Of a stretch of DNA of 64,000 nucleotides, positions 39,216-48,956 are shown in pieces. The stretch is taken from the NCBI RefSeq assembly GCF_014596935.1, contig NZ_JACVXC010000002.1, positions 158,627 to 222,626 of the forward strand, given 5' to 3'. The stretch's first letter is position 1. Every line of letters starts with the position of its first letter. This DNA comes from Aestuariibaculum suncheonense (GTDB lineage: Bacteria; Bacteroidota; Bacteroidia; Flavobacteriales; Flavobacteriaceae). The notes under the pieces were generated by a model that was not told where the DNA came from, made no database searches, and was given only the letters and a program-made list of their open reading frames with translations. Position numbers and translations under genes: made by a program.

Positions 39216-42200
39216 TTAAAATAATGCCTTAATACCTAAATTATAAAATCTGGTTTGAGGAGCACTTCCTACGTTTAATTCCATAATATCTCTATGGCGT
39301 GAGAACGTTACTAGATTGGCTCCACTTGCATACACGCCTAGTTCACGTATAAAAGAGGTTTCAAACATTTTCTTTGGAAAATTATAAGATACCTGAACTT
39401 TAGCTAAATCGATACGATCGGTTTTATACATCCAGAAATCAGACGATCTAAAATTGTTATTGCTCACTCCTGTGGTTAATCTTGGATAAGTGGCAGTAGC
39501 TGCTGTTTCTTCAGTCCAGCTATTTCTAACAACTTCTGAATATTTATCTTCAGCATCTACCCAGAAGTAAGAGTTGTTCTTCATAGCATATGCTCCGGTT
39601 TGTCCGGTAGCCAAAGCAAAGAATGTTAAGTTTTTCCATTTGGCTGTTAAATTAATTCCGAAGGTAAATGGTGATCCACTCCATCCTGCTTTTCCTAAAA
39701 ACACTTCATCCTGTGCATTTATAATACCATCACCATTTTGATCTTTATATTTTATATCTCCAGGCTGAACTTGTCCAAAACTTTGAGCCGGTGAGTTTGC
39801 TATATCTGAAGCATCTTGAAAGAATCCATCATTTTGAAGTCCCCAAATAGCATCTAAAGGTTTATCTTGTCTGAATTGATAATCGTCTTCAAACATTTCT
39901 GCTCTTTTAGTCGCTTTAGTATCATAGTATAAACCAGCGACCCCTAAAGTCCAATCCATCGATCCTATCTTTTTATTAAATTTTAAATCGAAATCAAAAC
40001 CTACACGTTTATCATCGTTATAATTTACATAAGGAATAAATGACGAATTTGGCCAACCTGTAGTAAAGTAGTTTGGATATAAAACTGAGGCCTGAATAAC
40101 ATTCCCTTCCATTTTATTTATAAAGAATGAACCTTTAAAATTAATTGACTTTTTGAATAAAGAAGCATCTAATCCTACATTGAATTCTTTCTTTTTAATA
40201 AATGTAAGATCTAAATTTTCTCCTCTTCTTGAATCTGTTGTTCTGGTTAAAGCACCATCTCTCCAACTAAACCAGGCCCCATCTGTTTGAGAATATATAC
40301 TCTCATATAAATAGTAACCATTAACATCAAGATCTGTATGCAAAATACCTCCTGAAACAGATAGTTTTAAATCATCAAATACTGAACTATCCTTCATAAA
40401 ATTTTCTTCACTTAATCGCCAAGCCATAGACAATGTTGGCGACGTAGCCGTACGTTCTCCTTCAGCAAACCTAGCCGAGTGTACAACAGCTTCTTTAAAA
40501 TCGAAATATAACTTATCTTTATAATTATAACCCACCTGTAATGCTAAGTTAGCATTGCTAATTCGATGATAAACCTCGGATTGAGATTGTTGAAATCCAG
40601 TAGCTATCAGCATTGCTGACAATTTGCTTTCATTATTGAATGTCTTGTTATAGTCAAACTGGCCAGAAAAGGTTACCGTTTGATTGTAGGCACTATTACT
40701 AATATTTTGAATTCCTGATTTAGAATCTTCACCATATTTAGTAAGACTAGTTATTTGATCGAAGCCGGCATAGGTATTCCAACTTGGCTCATATACTGCA
40801 TAATTATTATTATACGACTGATTATAAGAAGTCTCATAATCTACTGCAAAAATGGCTTTAAACTCCAGACCTTCTAAAATACTTTTTAAATCTGCATTAA
40901 CCCCTGTATTAAACTGAAACTGTCTGTTTGTATAGGTGTTATAACCTCCTGCATAAATAGCTGCAAAAGGATTTGTTTGATCTAATTGAGTTCCTCCCAA
41001 TAAAAACTTCCCATCAATAACATAGTTACTATTATTTACATAAGTTTCTGAAGCAATATCTCCCTGCTCAATCAAGTCAATTGGTAATAAAGGAGTAAAT
41101 CTATAAGGTCTTAAGGTTGCTGCACTTCCCCAATAATTTGTATTAACTCCTCTTCCGTTGTAATAAATGGCATTAACACCAACATTAGCAGAAATAATCT
41201 CATTAATTCTTAAATCTATATTTCCTCTTACATTAAAACGCTCTGTTTTATTCTTTTTACCTTCTCCGAAATCTAACAAATCATTAGTGTGTTCAAAATT
41301 TACGGCTGTGTAATATTTTGCTATTTCATTACCTCCTGTAATTTCTAAATTCGCATCATATCTAGTAAAATAGTCCTTTATATAATCTGAAGAGAAATAA
41401 TCAACATCAGCATACCTGTAAGGACTGTTGCCTGATGCATAATTGTACATGGTCTCGTAACTATATAAATCATCTAAACCATCATTTTGTCGTGCCTGAT
41501 TGTAATAATACATATATTCGGCAGATCCCAGATACTTAGGATATCTTTTAGGTGTAAACATTCCTCCGTCTACACGAACTTTAATTTCCTGTTTTTGTAC
41601 CTGTCCTTTTTTGGTTGTAATGTAAATGACACCTTTAGCCGCTCGACTTCCATAAAGTGCAACAGCAGAAGCCCCTTTAAGAAAAGTAACTTGATCGATT
41701 TCTATAGGTAATACTGTACCTGCATTCCTAGGAACACCATCAACAAGAACTAAAGCGCCTCCATTTCCCCAAATACTTCCGTTATAACCTCCCACAAAGG
41801 CTCTTAGACCATCTAAACTATAGGTTGTATAGTTTTGCTCTACCAATTCAGGCATATTAACATAGGAAATACCTCCCAATAAATCTTTACTTTTTACCTT
41901 ACGAAATGCTACCTGAACCTCGTCTTCACTTTGGTCAACCTCCAAATTAATTTTTATAACTTCTTGAGAAGTTGTCATTATGGTTTGAGTTTTGTAGCCT
42001 AGAGCTGAAACGAGTATGTTTGAATTCTCTTCAACTTCTATTGAAAAATTCCCTTCTATGTCGGTAGAAGTTCCTATACCAGCATCTTGCAAACTTATTA
42101 AGCTTGCTCCAAAAAGCGGACGACCGTCTTGTCCTGTAACTATTCCTTGCAGATTGGTTTTCTGTAAGCTTTGAGCAAACAATCTAGGCGAACAGAAAGC

Positions 42201-42245
42201 CATAAGTACAAAACATAATACTATTTTTAGTTGTATATATCTCAT
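39216..42245 (-). CDS. xusC: SusC-family TonB-dependent xylo-oligosaccharide transporter (second pair)
   Basis: A 1009-aa outer-membrane transporter with signal peptide (about 1-24, ending LFAQS), carboxypeptidase-regulatory-like domain (about 32-105), plug and barrel ending IKALF. The usual DEVVVVGYG region is absent. In its place is DEVQVAFRKVKSKDLLGG, leading into the plug with KGASAVALYGSRAAKGV. Many xylan-cluster XusC proteins show the same variant as I recall them. It sits 38 bp after xusB and 18 bp before xusD. Confidence 0.93.
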   Translation of the reverse strand: MRYIQLKIVLCFVLMAFCSPRLFAQSLQKTNLQGIVTGQDGRPLFGASLISLQDAGIGTSTDIEGNFSIEVEENSNILVSALGYKTQTIMTTSQEVIKINLEVDQSEDEVQVAFRKVKSKDLLGGISYVNMPELVEQNYTTYSLDGLRAFVGGYNGSIWGNGGALVLVDGVPRNAGTVLPIEIDQVTFLKGASAVALYGSRAAKGVIYITTKKGQVQKQEIKVRVDGGMFTPKRYPKYLGSAEYMYYYNQARQNDGLDDLYSYETMYNYASGNSPYRYADVDYFSSDYIKDYFTRYDANLEITGGNEIAKYYTAVNFEHTNDLLDFGEGKKNKTERFNVRGNIDLRINEIISANVGVNAIYYNGRGVNTNYWGSAATLRPYRFTPLLPIDLIEQGDIASETYVNNSNYVIDGKFLLGGTQLDQTNPFAAIYAGGYNTYTNRQFQFNTGVNADLKSILEGLEFKAIFAVDYETSYNQSYNNNYAVYEPSWNTYAGFDQITSLTKYGEDSKSGIQNISNSAYNQTVTFSGQFDYNKTFNNESKLSAMLIATGFQQSQSEVYHRISNANLALQVGYNYKDKLYFDFKEAVVHSARFAEGERTATSPTLSMAWRLSEENFMKDSSVFDDLKLSVSGGILHTDLDVNGYYLYESIYSQTDGAWFSWRDGALTRTTDSRRGENLDLTFIKKKEFNVGLDASLFKKSINFKGSFFINKMEGNVIQASVLYPNYFTTGWPNSSFIPYVNYNDDKRVGFDFDLKFNKKIGSMDWTLGVAGLYYDTKATKRAEMFEDDYQFRQDKPLDAIWGLQNDGFFQDASDIANSPAQSFGQVQPGDIKYKDQNGDGIINAQDEVFLGKAGWSGSPFTFGINLTAKWKNLTFFALATGQTGAYAMKNNSYFWVDAEDKYSEVVRNSWTEETAATATYPRLTTGVSNNNFRSSDFWMYKTDRIDLAKVQVSYNFPKKMFETSFIRELGVYASGANLVTFSRHRDIMELNVGSAPQTRFYNLGIKALF

Positions 42246-42283
42246 TTTTAGTTTGTATTATAATTTTAACATTAAGGAATTAA

Positions 42284-44173
42284 CTACCAACCTGGATTCT
42301 GAGGGAATTCCAAATACATATTCACATCCGCATTTTTAAGAGGTAACCAATAGTGTTTTTCACTAAAATTGCGTTCAAGAATCACTTCCTCTCTAATGTT
42401 AAGGACTCTATTATTCGTTGGATCTTCGGTATCAAAACTTCCTGCTCTGTCAAACTCGATAGATTTTTTCAAAGTATAAGGCTTTTCTATTAGTAATAAC
42501 CATCGACGAAGATCATTAAACCTATGTCTTTCAAAAGCCAATTCTACTGCTCTTTCTCGTCTTAATTCTTCCATAAATGTGTCTACTGAAGTTAAGAACT
42601 TGGCAGCTACATGCCCTACGCCTGCTCGATCGCGAACTACATTAACAGCATCAACTGCTGTTTTTCCATAATTAGCAGAACTTCCATTGGCACCTCCATA
42701 AGCGACTGCCGCAGCTTCGGCGTACATTAAGTAAACATCTGACAAACGCATCCAAGGCACATGGATATTCAAATTATACCCCCAATCATATCCTAAATCA
42801 TATTTATTAGCATTAATAGGAATAAACTTGTATAATAAATATCCTGTTCTACTTCCTGTACTAATATTTCTATAACTTCCTCCCGAAAACAGGTTTGCAT
42901 ATCTATCCTGAACTACCTCTGCAGGCATTGATCCTTGCACACACTTTACACCATCATAAACAATGTCATTATAAAAACGGGGATCACGATCTCTCCAAGG
43001 ATATTCAGGATTATAACCAGACTCCGCATCAGGCATTGTTATATCTTCTATTGGCAATCCATTAGCCATTCCGTAATTATCAACATAGTTTGCTGTCGGG
43101 AGAAACTTAACATCTCCATCTGCTATTACCGGAGCAGGTTGATACTGTTTAGCTGTACCCCAACTAGAACCGTGAGCCCCCCAATAAGGCCCTCTAAAAA
43201 TAGCTTCTGTGCCACCTGGAATTTGCCAGTTTTGACCTGTAGTATAAAAATTATCACTGTATTTTTCAAAAGGTAATAATGCGTATTTTGATTGCCCTCC
43301 TTCTGTAATACTTAACAACTCTCCAAAAGCATCAGCAGCTCTTTTACAAAAATCTGTATTATAGGTTGTACTTCCTGTAGATTCTTTATTCATCAGAGGA
43401 CTTCCTGCCCATAAGTAATTTTTTCCCAAATATCCTAAAGCCATAACCTTATTGATACGTAAACCATTTTTACCTAAAGTATTTTTTCCAGGTGCTGTAT
43501 CGTCCCAGTCTATTGGTAATAAATTGGCCGCTTCTCTTAAATCTTTACCAATTTTCTCTGCACATTCATGATAACTTAACCTTGGATTAGTTAACACCTG
43601 ATCACTAGGTAATACTTCATCGATATAAGGTAAACCTCCAAAATATTGAATGAACTGAAAATGAAACCACGCTCTGAAAAACAATAATTGTCCTTTTACC
43701 AAATCTTTTTCTTCTTGGGTTCCTTCAATCATTTTATCAATATTGGCTAAACCAATATTGGCCTTTCTTATTCCATACCAACCATTCTTCCATAAATCCT
43801 TAGCAAAACGATCATTGCTTCTATTGGCATTTGACGCATTCATCCAGCCAGCACCCCAACCATCATGTTCATCCTGCCATCCCCAAAAGTCTCCGTTATC
43901 TATTTTCACTCCAAAATGAAAATCTCTTGCTGTGGATTGTATTTCATCTTCTCCCCAATTCCATGAATTGGTCCAATATCTGTTGGTGAAATCAGGAATA
44001 CATTGGTATAATTCCTCTGTAAAACCTTGAAAGTTTATGAAATTTTTAAACGCTTCTTCCTCTGAAATGTTAGTTTCTTCTGATTTATCAAGGTAATCTT
44101 CACATGACACAGCATACATTGAAAGGCTCAATATTAAACTGTATCTTAAAATTTTATTGATATAAGTTTTCAT
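42284..44173 (-). CDS. xusB: SusD-family xylan-binding lipoprotein (first pair)
   Basis: A 629-aa outer-membrane lipoprotein. The frame opens at 44185, directly touching the xusA stop. I prefer the second ATG at 44173 because it starts a clean signal (MKTYINKILRYS) with lipid Cys24 in YAVSC. SusD hallmarks are FFRAWFHFQFIQYFGGLPYI, MRLSDVYLMYAEAAAVAYGG, and LRRERAVELAFERHRFNDLRRW. It is Trp-rich near residues 55-100 (WTNSWNWGED, WGWQDEHDGWGAGW), in keeping with a sugar-binding surface. It partners xusA. Confidence 0.93.
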   Translation of the reverse strand: MKTYINKILRYSLILSLSMYAVSCEDYLDKSEETNISEEEAFKNFINFQGFTEELYQCIPDFTNRYWTNSWNWGEDEIQSTARDFHFGVKIDNGDFWGWQDEHDGWGAGWMNASNANRSNDRFAKDLWKNGWYGIRKANIGLANIDKMIEGTQEEKDLVKGQLLFFRAWFHFQFIQYFGGLPYIDEVLPSDQVLTNPRLSYHECAEKIGKDLREAANLLPIDWDDTAPGKNTLGKNGLRINKVMALGYLGKNYLWAGSPLMNKESTGSTTYNTDFCKRAADAFGELLSITEGGQSKYALLPFEKYSDNFYTTGQNWQIPGGTEAIFRGPYWGAHGSSWGTAKQYQPAPVIADGDVKFLPTANYVDNYGMANGLPIEDITMPDAESGYNPEYPWRDRDPRFYNDIVYDGVKCVQGSMPAEVVQDRYANLFSGGSYRNISTGSRTGYLLYKFIPINANKYDLGYDWGYNLNIHVPWMRLSDVYLMYAEAAAVAYGGANGSSANYGKTAVDAVNVVRDRAGVGHVAAKFLTSVDTFMEELRRERAVELAFERHRFNDLRRWLLLIEKPYTLKKSIEFDRAGSFDTEDPTNNRVLNIREEVILERNFSEKHYWLPLKNADVNMYLEFPQNPGW

Positions 44174-44185
44174 TATACTTCGCAT

Positions 44186-47100
44186 TTAAAATGTTACATT
44201 AATTCCTAAATTGAAACGCTTTGCTGTTGGATAAGCTCCTTGAGATGCCCAACCTGTACCAGCAAAATTAGATTCGCGATCATCAGGCATTTTTGACCAT
44301 AAATACAGGTTATTTCCGTTCAAATAGAACTTGATATCTTTTACTCCTATTGACTTTGCTAATCCTGTATCGCTATTAAACGTATAGGCTATTTCTGCAT
44401 TTTTTAGTCTCGTATACGATCCGTCATAAAAGAAACGATTGGCTGTATTATACCCTGCCGGAGTTGAAAGCCATCTAGGTATTGGAACTGCTCCGTTAAA
44501 ATTATCTTTAGACCAGTAACTATCCACCTCATAAACCACGTGATTTTGAGAGGTTAAACTGTTTAATACCACTTGTCTTGACACATTGTTAACACCGTAA
44601 AACTGAACAAATCCGCTAAAGCCTTTCCAATTGAATCCTAATGTGGCATTAAATGTGTTCTGAGGGTTTCCAGAGAAGCCATATGGTATATTATCGTAAG
44701 TATCTATAATACCATCAGCATTAAAATCTAAAAGGTTATAATTCCCTGGTAGTTTTTGATCATCATTAGTATTATGAATAGTACTGGCATAAACTTCATC
44801 CCAGGTATTATAATACCCGTGTGACACATACGAATAAGCCTGTCCTATTTGTTTTCCTTCTTGCTTCTGATATTCCGGTAATAAACTAGGATCGTCTGCA
44901 AAGAGCACCTTGTCTTTTGAGTGAGTGAAATTAATATTAGACCATAAAGTCAATCCATTTTGAAACCTATGATTTAAATTAATTTCTATTTCGTAACCTT
45001 TATTTTCAACTTTACCTAGATTGGCTACTGGAGCTTGCGTTCCATAATAGCTTGGTATAGCTCTACGATCTCCCGAAATTAAAATATCACTTCTTCTGTC
45101 TTTAAAATAATCTACCTTTCCACTTACAAGTCCGTCAAAAAATCCAAAATCTAATCCAAAGTTTGTTTTTTGTACTACTTCCCAGTGCACGTCAGGGTTC
45201 CCAACTGCATTTTCGGTATACCAAGTATAAGGACTTGACTCAGCGGTTTCTCCTGTAACACCAAGCGTAGAATTTCCACCATAGCCCCATTGTGTTAAAT
45301 ACAAGAAACGCCCCCAAATATTATCATCTCCTATTTCTCCATAATTAGCTCTTAACTTAAATAAGTCTACAAAATTTAAAGACTCCATGAATTTCTCATT
45401 AGATATCACCCATCCAATTCCTCCTGAGGAGAAGAAGGCAAAACGGTTCTCTTTACTAAATTTTTCCGAACCATTATAAGCACCATTATATTCTAATAAG
45501 TATTTATTGGCATAACCATAAGTCGCACGAAAGGCCCAATCTTCACGATAATTAGGTATTTGACTACCGGTGGCATATTCATTTCTATTAAAAAGTCCCA
45601 TTGCCGTTATAGCGTGCTTATCTATATTAACATTATAGTTTAATTGCATTTGATAGAAAAGTCGTCTGTACGAAGCCCAGTCCTGCACATTTCCACCGGT
45701 CGCAGACCATTTAACCCCTTCTTGAAAATCAAATCTGTTGTTAGAATCAAAAGTCTGTTTATAAGTCGCTAAACCTGTTACCGGATCAATCCATTTTTGT
45801 AGAATATCATTATACAAATCGTTCACTCCACGATCACCTTCTGAAAACGTATTATCTAAAGCTATGGTTCCTTTAAAATTTAACCCTTTTAAGATCATGT
45901 TTAAATCTTGATCCAAGGTAAAATCTGTCGTTAGCTTTGTTGTTGTTCTATATTGAATTCCGCTTATAGCTAAATTTCTAACGGAATTTGAAGCTTTTCC
46001 TTCGTTAGGAGCATAATACCCCCATGAACCATCAGAATATCTAGGTAAAAATACATCTGCCGCTGTTGAATATGCAGCATCCCACATAGTGTATTCTGAT
46101 CCACTAGCTCCCCATGGATTTTTCATTACACCATGAGAACCCGATAAATTCACTCTAAATTTGGTTGTAGGCGTAATCGTAAAGTCTAAATTAGATCGCA
46201 CATTTAAACGATTAAATCCATAACCAGGATCATAGCCACGACCGTTATCGTAGTCCTTAAACAAATCTCCTTCCCGAAGAAAATCTGCACCGGCAAAATA
46301 AGCTACCTTCTCAGTTCCTCCGCTTACATTCAGACTGGCATTGTAAGACATGGTGAAGTCTTTAAATAAAATATCTGCCCAATCTACGTTTGGATAACGC
46401 TCAGCTTCTTCTAAATTAGCCGGATTTCGGTATTTATCTATGATGCCCAAAGGCAAATAATCATTCCAAGCTTCTGGTTTTAATGATAGTTCATTCTCGA
46501 TAGCATCATTTTTTACTAACAAAGCATCATAGGCATCGTACTTACCGGGAAGTTGAGATGGTACTTTCATGGTTGAATTCACCCTTGCTCTAATTAAAGC
46601 TTTACCTACACGTCCTCGCTTGGTGGTTATCAGTATTACCCCATTAGCTCCTCTAACCCCGTAAACCGCTGTGGCTGATGCATCTTTTAATACAGAAATT
46701 GATTCTACAGAACTAATTTCAACACTATTCATTGAACGTTCTACTCCGTCTACTAATATAAGCGGAGAGGTATTATTCCATGTACTTCGGCCACGAATAA
46801 ATATTTGCGGATCTTCCTCTCCTGGCATACCTGTACTGGCCGTTGTTATAACCCCAGGAGTATTACCGGTTAAAGCGGCTCCAATATTGGAAACTCCACC
46901 CGCACGTTCTAAAGTCTCTCCAGAGACTTCTGCTATAGCGGCAATTACACTAACTTTTTTTTGCTTTCCGTACCCTACAACCACAACTTCTTCTAAAGCA
47001 GTTTGGTCGGCCACTAAATTGATATCAATTTCTTTTTTATCTCCTACTTTCATTTCTATGGTTTTATATCCCATAAAACTGAAAACGAGAATGGATTCTT

Positions 47101-47374
47101 CAGAAGGAACATCAATACTATATTCCCCGTCAAAGTCAGTAACAGCCCCAATTTTCGCGCCCTTGACCAAGACATTAACACCCGGTATAGGAATATTGTC
47201 TTCTGCTGAAACCACGGTTCCTTTAATGGTTATTCCCTGTGAAGGAAGATCAATCTCATCAAAACCAGTTGGTACTATACTGGCGTATGATGGCATCGAT
47301 AATAAAGACTGAAATAAAACACCTAATACCACACATATATACTGTCGTGGAATTTTTAATAATTGTATTTTCAT
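44186..47374 (-). CDS. xusA: SusC-family TonB-dependent xylan transporter (first pair)
   Basis: First gene of the xylan PUL, 1062 aa. It has a signal peptide (about 1-32), a carboxypeptidase-regulatory-like domain (ITIKGTVVSAEDNIPIPGVNV, about 48-125), and a TonB-box-like LEEVVVVGYGKQKK near 132. The plug carries the SusC motif LKDASATAVYGVRGANGVIL, and the barrel ends LGINVTF. The order xusA-xusB-xusC-xusD-xusE-xyn10A is that of the conserved Bacteroidota xylan core. The 548-bp leader upstream carries two candidate LacI-type operators and a further palindrome. Confidence 0.95.
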   Translation of the reverse strand: MKIQLLKIPRQYICVVLGVLFQSLLSMPSYASIVPTGFDEIDLPSQGITIKGTVVSAEDNIPIPGVNVLVKGAKIGAVTDFDGEYSIDVPSEESILVFSFMGYKTIEMKVGDKKEIDINLVADQTALEEVVVVGYGKQKKVSVIAAIAEVSGETLERAGGVSNIGAALTGNTPGVITTASTGMPGEEDPQIFIRGRSTWNNTSPLILVDGVERSMNSVEISSVESISVLKDASATAVYGVRGANGVILITTKRGRVGKALIRARVNSTMKVPSQLPGKYDAYDALLVKNDAIENELSLKPEAWNDYLPLGIIDKYRNPANLEEAERYPNVDWADILFKDFTMSYNASLNVSGGTEKVAYFAGADFLREGDLFKDYDNGRGYDPGYGFNRLNVRSNLDFTITPTTKFRVNLSGSHGVMKNPWGASGSEYTMWDAAYSTAADVFLPRYSDGSWGYYAPNEGKASNSVRNLAISGIQYRTTTKLTTDFTLDQDLNMILKGLNFKGTIALDNTFSEGDRGVNDLYNDILQKWIDPVTGLATYKQTFDSNNRFDFQEGVKWSATGGNVQDWASYRRLFYQMQLNYNVNIDKHAITAMGLFNRNEYATGSQIPNYREDWAFRATYGYANKYLLEYNGAYNGSEKFSKENRFAFFSSGGIGWVISNEKFMESLNFVDLFKLRANYGEIGDDNIWGRFLYLTQWGYGGNSTLGVTGETAESSPYTWYTENAVGNPDVHWEVVQKTNFGLDFGFFDGLVSGKVDYFKDRRSDILISGDRRAIPSYYGTQAPVANLGKVENKGYEIEINLNHRFQNGLTLWSNINFTHSKDKVLFADDPSLLPEYQKQEGKQIGQAYSYVSHGYYNTWDEVYASTIHNTNDDQKLPGNYNLLDFNADGIIDTYDNIPYGFSGNPQNTFNATLGFNWKGFSGFVQFYGVNNVSRQVVLNSLTSQNHVVYEVDSYWSKDNFNGAVPIPRWLSTPAGYNTANRFFYDGSYTRLKNAEIAYTFNSDTGLAKSIGVKDIKFYLNGNNLYLWSKMPDDRESNFAGTGWASQGAYPTAKRFNLGINVTF

Positions 47375-47657
47375 GTTATTATTTTGACATTATTAATTTT
47401 TTTTTGATTTAGAACTTTATCTAGATACATCTTCTGTTTTAGTGCTTAATAAATACTAAATATAGCCTCATTAAATCAAGTCTATACACTCAATGAAATG
47501 ACCAAACGGTGAATAAAAAGTAAAATAGATTTATCATCAGAGTTAATTCTGATAATATTGAATGACTATAATAAAAATATACAGAAAAAAAACTAGCTAG
47601 CTCAATAGACCTTGTTTTACAATCAACAATTACACAATGTAATGTTTCCTGTTTAAC

Positions 47658-47667
47658 TTAGCGCTAA
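47658..47667. promoter_or_regulatory. TTAGCGCTAA palindrome upstream of xusA
   Basis: A perfect 10-bp palindrome with a central CG, about 285 bp before the xusA start. LacI-family operators have this general form, but its sequence differs from the CAAYCGRTTG set, so it may serve another regulator or be chance. Confidence 0.3.
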
Positions 47668-47809
47668 CCAGTAAAAGTGTTTTTAAAAAGTTTTGTTCTC
47701 ATAAGTTTAATTGAATTAGTTGGTTTAATTGGTTTTATTTATTAGATGATACTAAGAGTAATTAAAAAGGTGTAACACAAACAAATATATGAAAGAAGAA
47801 CCTTAATAA

Positions 47810-47819
47810 CAACCGATTG
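47810..47819. promoter_or_regulatory. Candidate LacI-family operator CAACCGATTG (xusA-proximal of a pair)
   Basis: Fits the palindromic consensus CAAYCGRTTG shared by five sites in this part of the window. It lies about 436 bp before the xusA start. With the site at 47842-47851 it forms a pair whose centres are 32 bp apart, about three helical turns, so two repressor dimers could bind the same DNA face. The two copies are exact inverted complements, including flanking TT/AA, and so can also fold as a hairpin. Confidence 0.55.
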
Positions 47820-47841
47820 CGAAATTATTTTACAAAAAAAA

Positions 47842-47851
47842 CAATCGGTTG
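47842..47851. promoter_or_regulatory. Candidate LacI-family operator CAATCGGTTG (second of the pair) and hairpin arm
   Basis: Inverted partner of the site at 47810-47819. The arms AACAACCGATTG (47808-47819) and CAATCGGTTGTT (47842-47853) make a 12-bp stem with a 22-nt loop and a T7 tail on the plus strand. On the minus strand the stem lies 70 bp after the region D stop and could act as a weak terminator there. The two readings, operator pair or terminator, are not exclusive. Confidence 0.55.
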
Positions 47852-47922
47852 TTTTTTTAATTGAAAAAATGGGATTACTTATTAGTTTTGTGACTCTAAA
47901 AATGTTCCCGGATTCTTTCAAA

Positions 47923-48942
47923 TTACTTCCCATAAGGACTTAGAGTTTGTATCAAACCGTTCTCGTCATGAATAATCTCATTAACTTTTATAGATCTCAA
48001 ATGGGTCACCCCGTTTGATAAACTTGAGTCATGATAAAACAGGTACCACTTCCCTTCTACTTGACAAATTGAGTGATGGGAGGTCCAACCGATTACAGGC
48101 TCTAATATTCTTCCCTTATAGGTAAAAGGCCCATAAGGACTATCTCCAATGGCATAACAAATAAAGTGCGTATCACCAGTTGAATATGAAAAGTAATACT
48201 TATTGTTATACTTGTGAACCCATGAAGCTTCAAAAAATCTTCTATCGTTGTCTCCTTCCAATAAAGGGCTTCCGCTTTCATCTAAAATAAGAATCTCTTT
48301 TGGTGTCTCACAAAATTCCAACATATCATCTGTCATTTTTGCAACAATAGGTCCTAAAGCAGGTTCTTCCTTTTTGGGTAAGTCATTATTACAGCTATAA
48401 ATATTATCCCGATAATTTTGAAGTTGACCTCCCCAAATTCCTCCAAAATACAAATAGTAACTACCATCCTCATCTTCAAATATGGCAGGATCGATACTAT
48501 AACTACCATTTATTGGTTTAGGTTGTGGTATAAATGGGCCAATTGGAGAATGCCCTACAGCAACACCTATTTGGAAAATATCTTCCTTATTTTTTGCTGG
48601 AAAAAACAAGTAATATTTACCATCTTTATGCGCTGCATCGGGTGCCCACATTTGTTTTTTAGCCCACGGCACATCATTGACATGCAACGCTAGTCCATTA
48701 TCTACGGCTTCACTTTCTATGGAATCCATGGAAATTACATGATAATCTTCCATTCCAAAATGGTCTCCATTATCGTTAAATGGAATTCCTGCATCGATAT
48801 CATGAGATGGATAAATATAAATTTTATCGTTAAATACATGCGCCGATGGATCTGCCGTATAAATGTGCGATACCAAAGGTTTGGAAATCGCCTTTTCTAT
48901 CAATTGATTTAAATCAATTTGTTCAATACTCTTTTCTGGCAT
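47923..48942 (-). CDS. Cytoplasmic GH43 beta-xylosidase (subfamily 1-like)
   Basis: Likely cleaves imported xylobiose and short xylo-oligosaccharides to xylose. The 339-aa protein has no signal peptide, so it is intracellular, which suits its place 14 bp after the symporter gene. The GH43 catalytic residues are visible: base Asp31 in YTADPSAHVF, Asp151 in SIDPAIFEDEDG, and acid Glu238 in FFEASWVHKY. It is the last gene of the five-gene region D operon. Arabinofuranosidase activity is an alternative. Confidence 0.92.
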   Translation of the reverse strand: MPEKSIEQIDLNQLIEKAISKPLVSHIYTADPSAHVFNDKIYIYPSHDIDAGIPFNDNGDHFGMEDYHVISMDSIESEAVDNGLALHVNDVPWAKKQMWAPDAAHKDGKYYLFFPAKNKEDIFQIGVAVGHSPIGPFIPQPKPINGSYSIDPAIFEDEDGSYYLYFGGIWGGQLQNYRDNIYSCNNDLPKKEEPALGPIVAKMTDDMLEFCETPKEILILDESGSPLLEGDNDRRFFEASWVHKYNNKYYFSYSTGDTHFICYAIGDSPYGPFTYKGRILEPVIGWTSHHSICQVEGKWYLFYHDSSLSNGVTHLRSIKVNEIIHDENGLIQTLSPYGK

Positions 48943-48956
48943 TATACTTTATTTTA

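Larger units (their letters stand above)
47375..47922. other. Long control region upstream of xusA
   Basis: This 548-bp AT-rich spacer separates the end of region D from the xus operon and must hold the xusA promoter. It contains two operator-like palindromes that also form one hairpin (47808-47853) and a TTAGCGCTAA palindrome (47658-47667). A shorter inverted repeat (ATCAGA/TCTGAT near 47532-47550) is also present. No clear TAnnTTTG box was found on the minus strand. Confidence 0.6.

Noticed and set aside
46671-47312. A 213-codon plus-strand frame
   Set aside because: It lies wholly opposite the conserved N-terminal and plug regions of xusA and resembles no protein; it is an antisense shadow.
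47742-47933. A 63-codon minus-strand frame upstream of xusA
   Set aside because: It overlaps the end of the GH43 gene and runs through the operator-like hairpin; composition is that of AT-rich spacer and no motif is visible.
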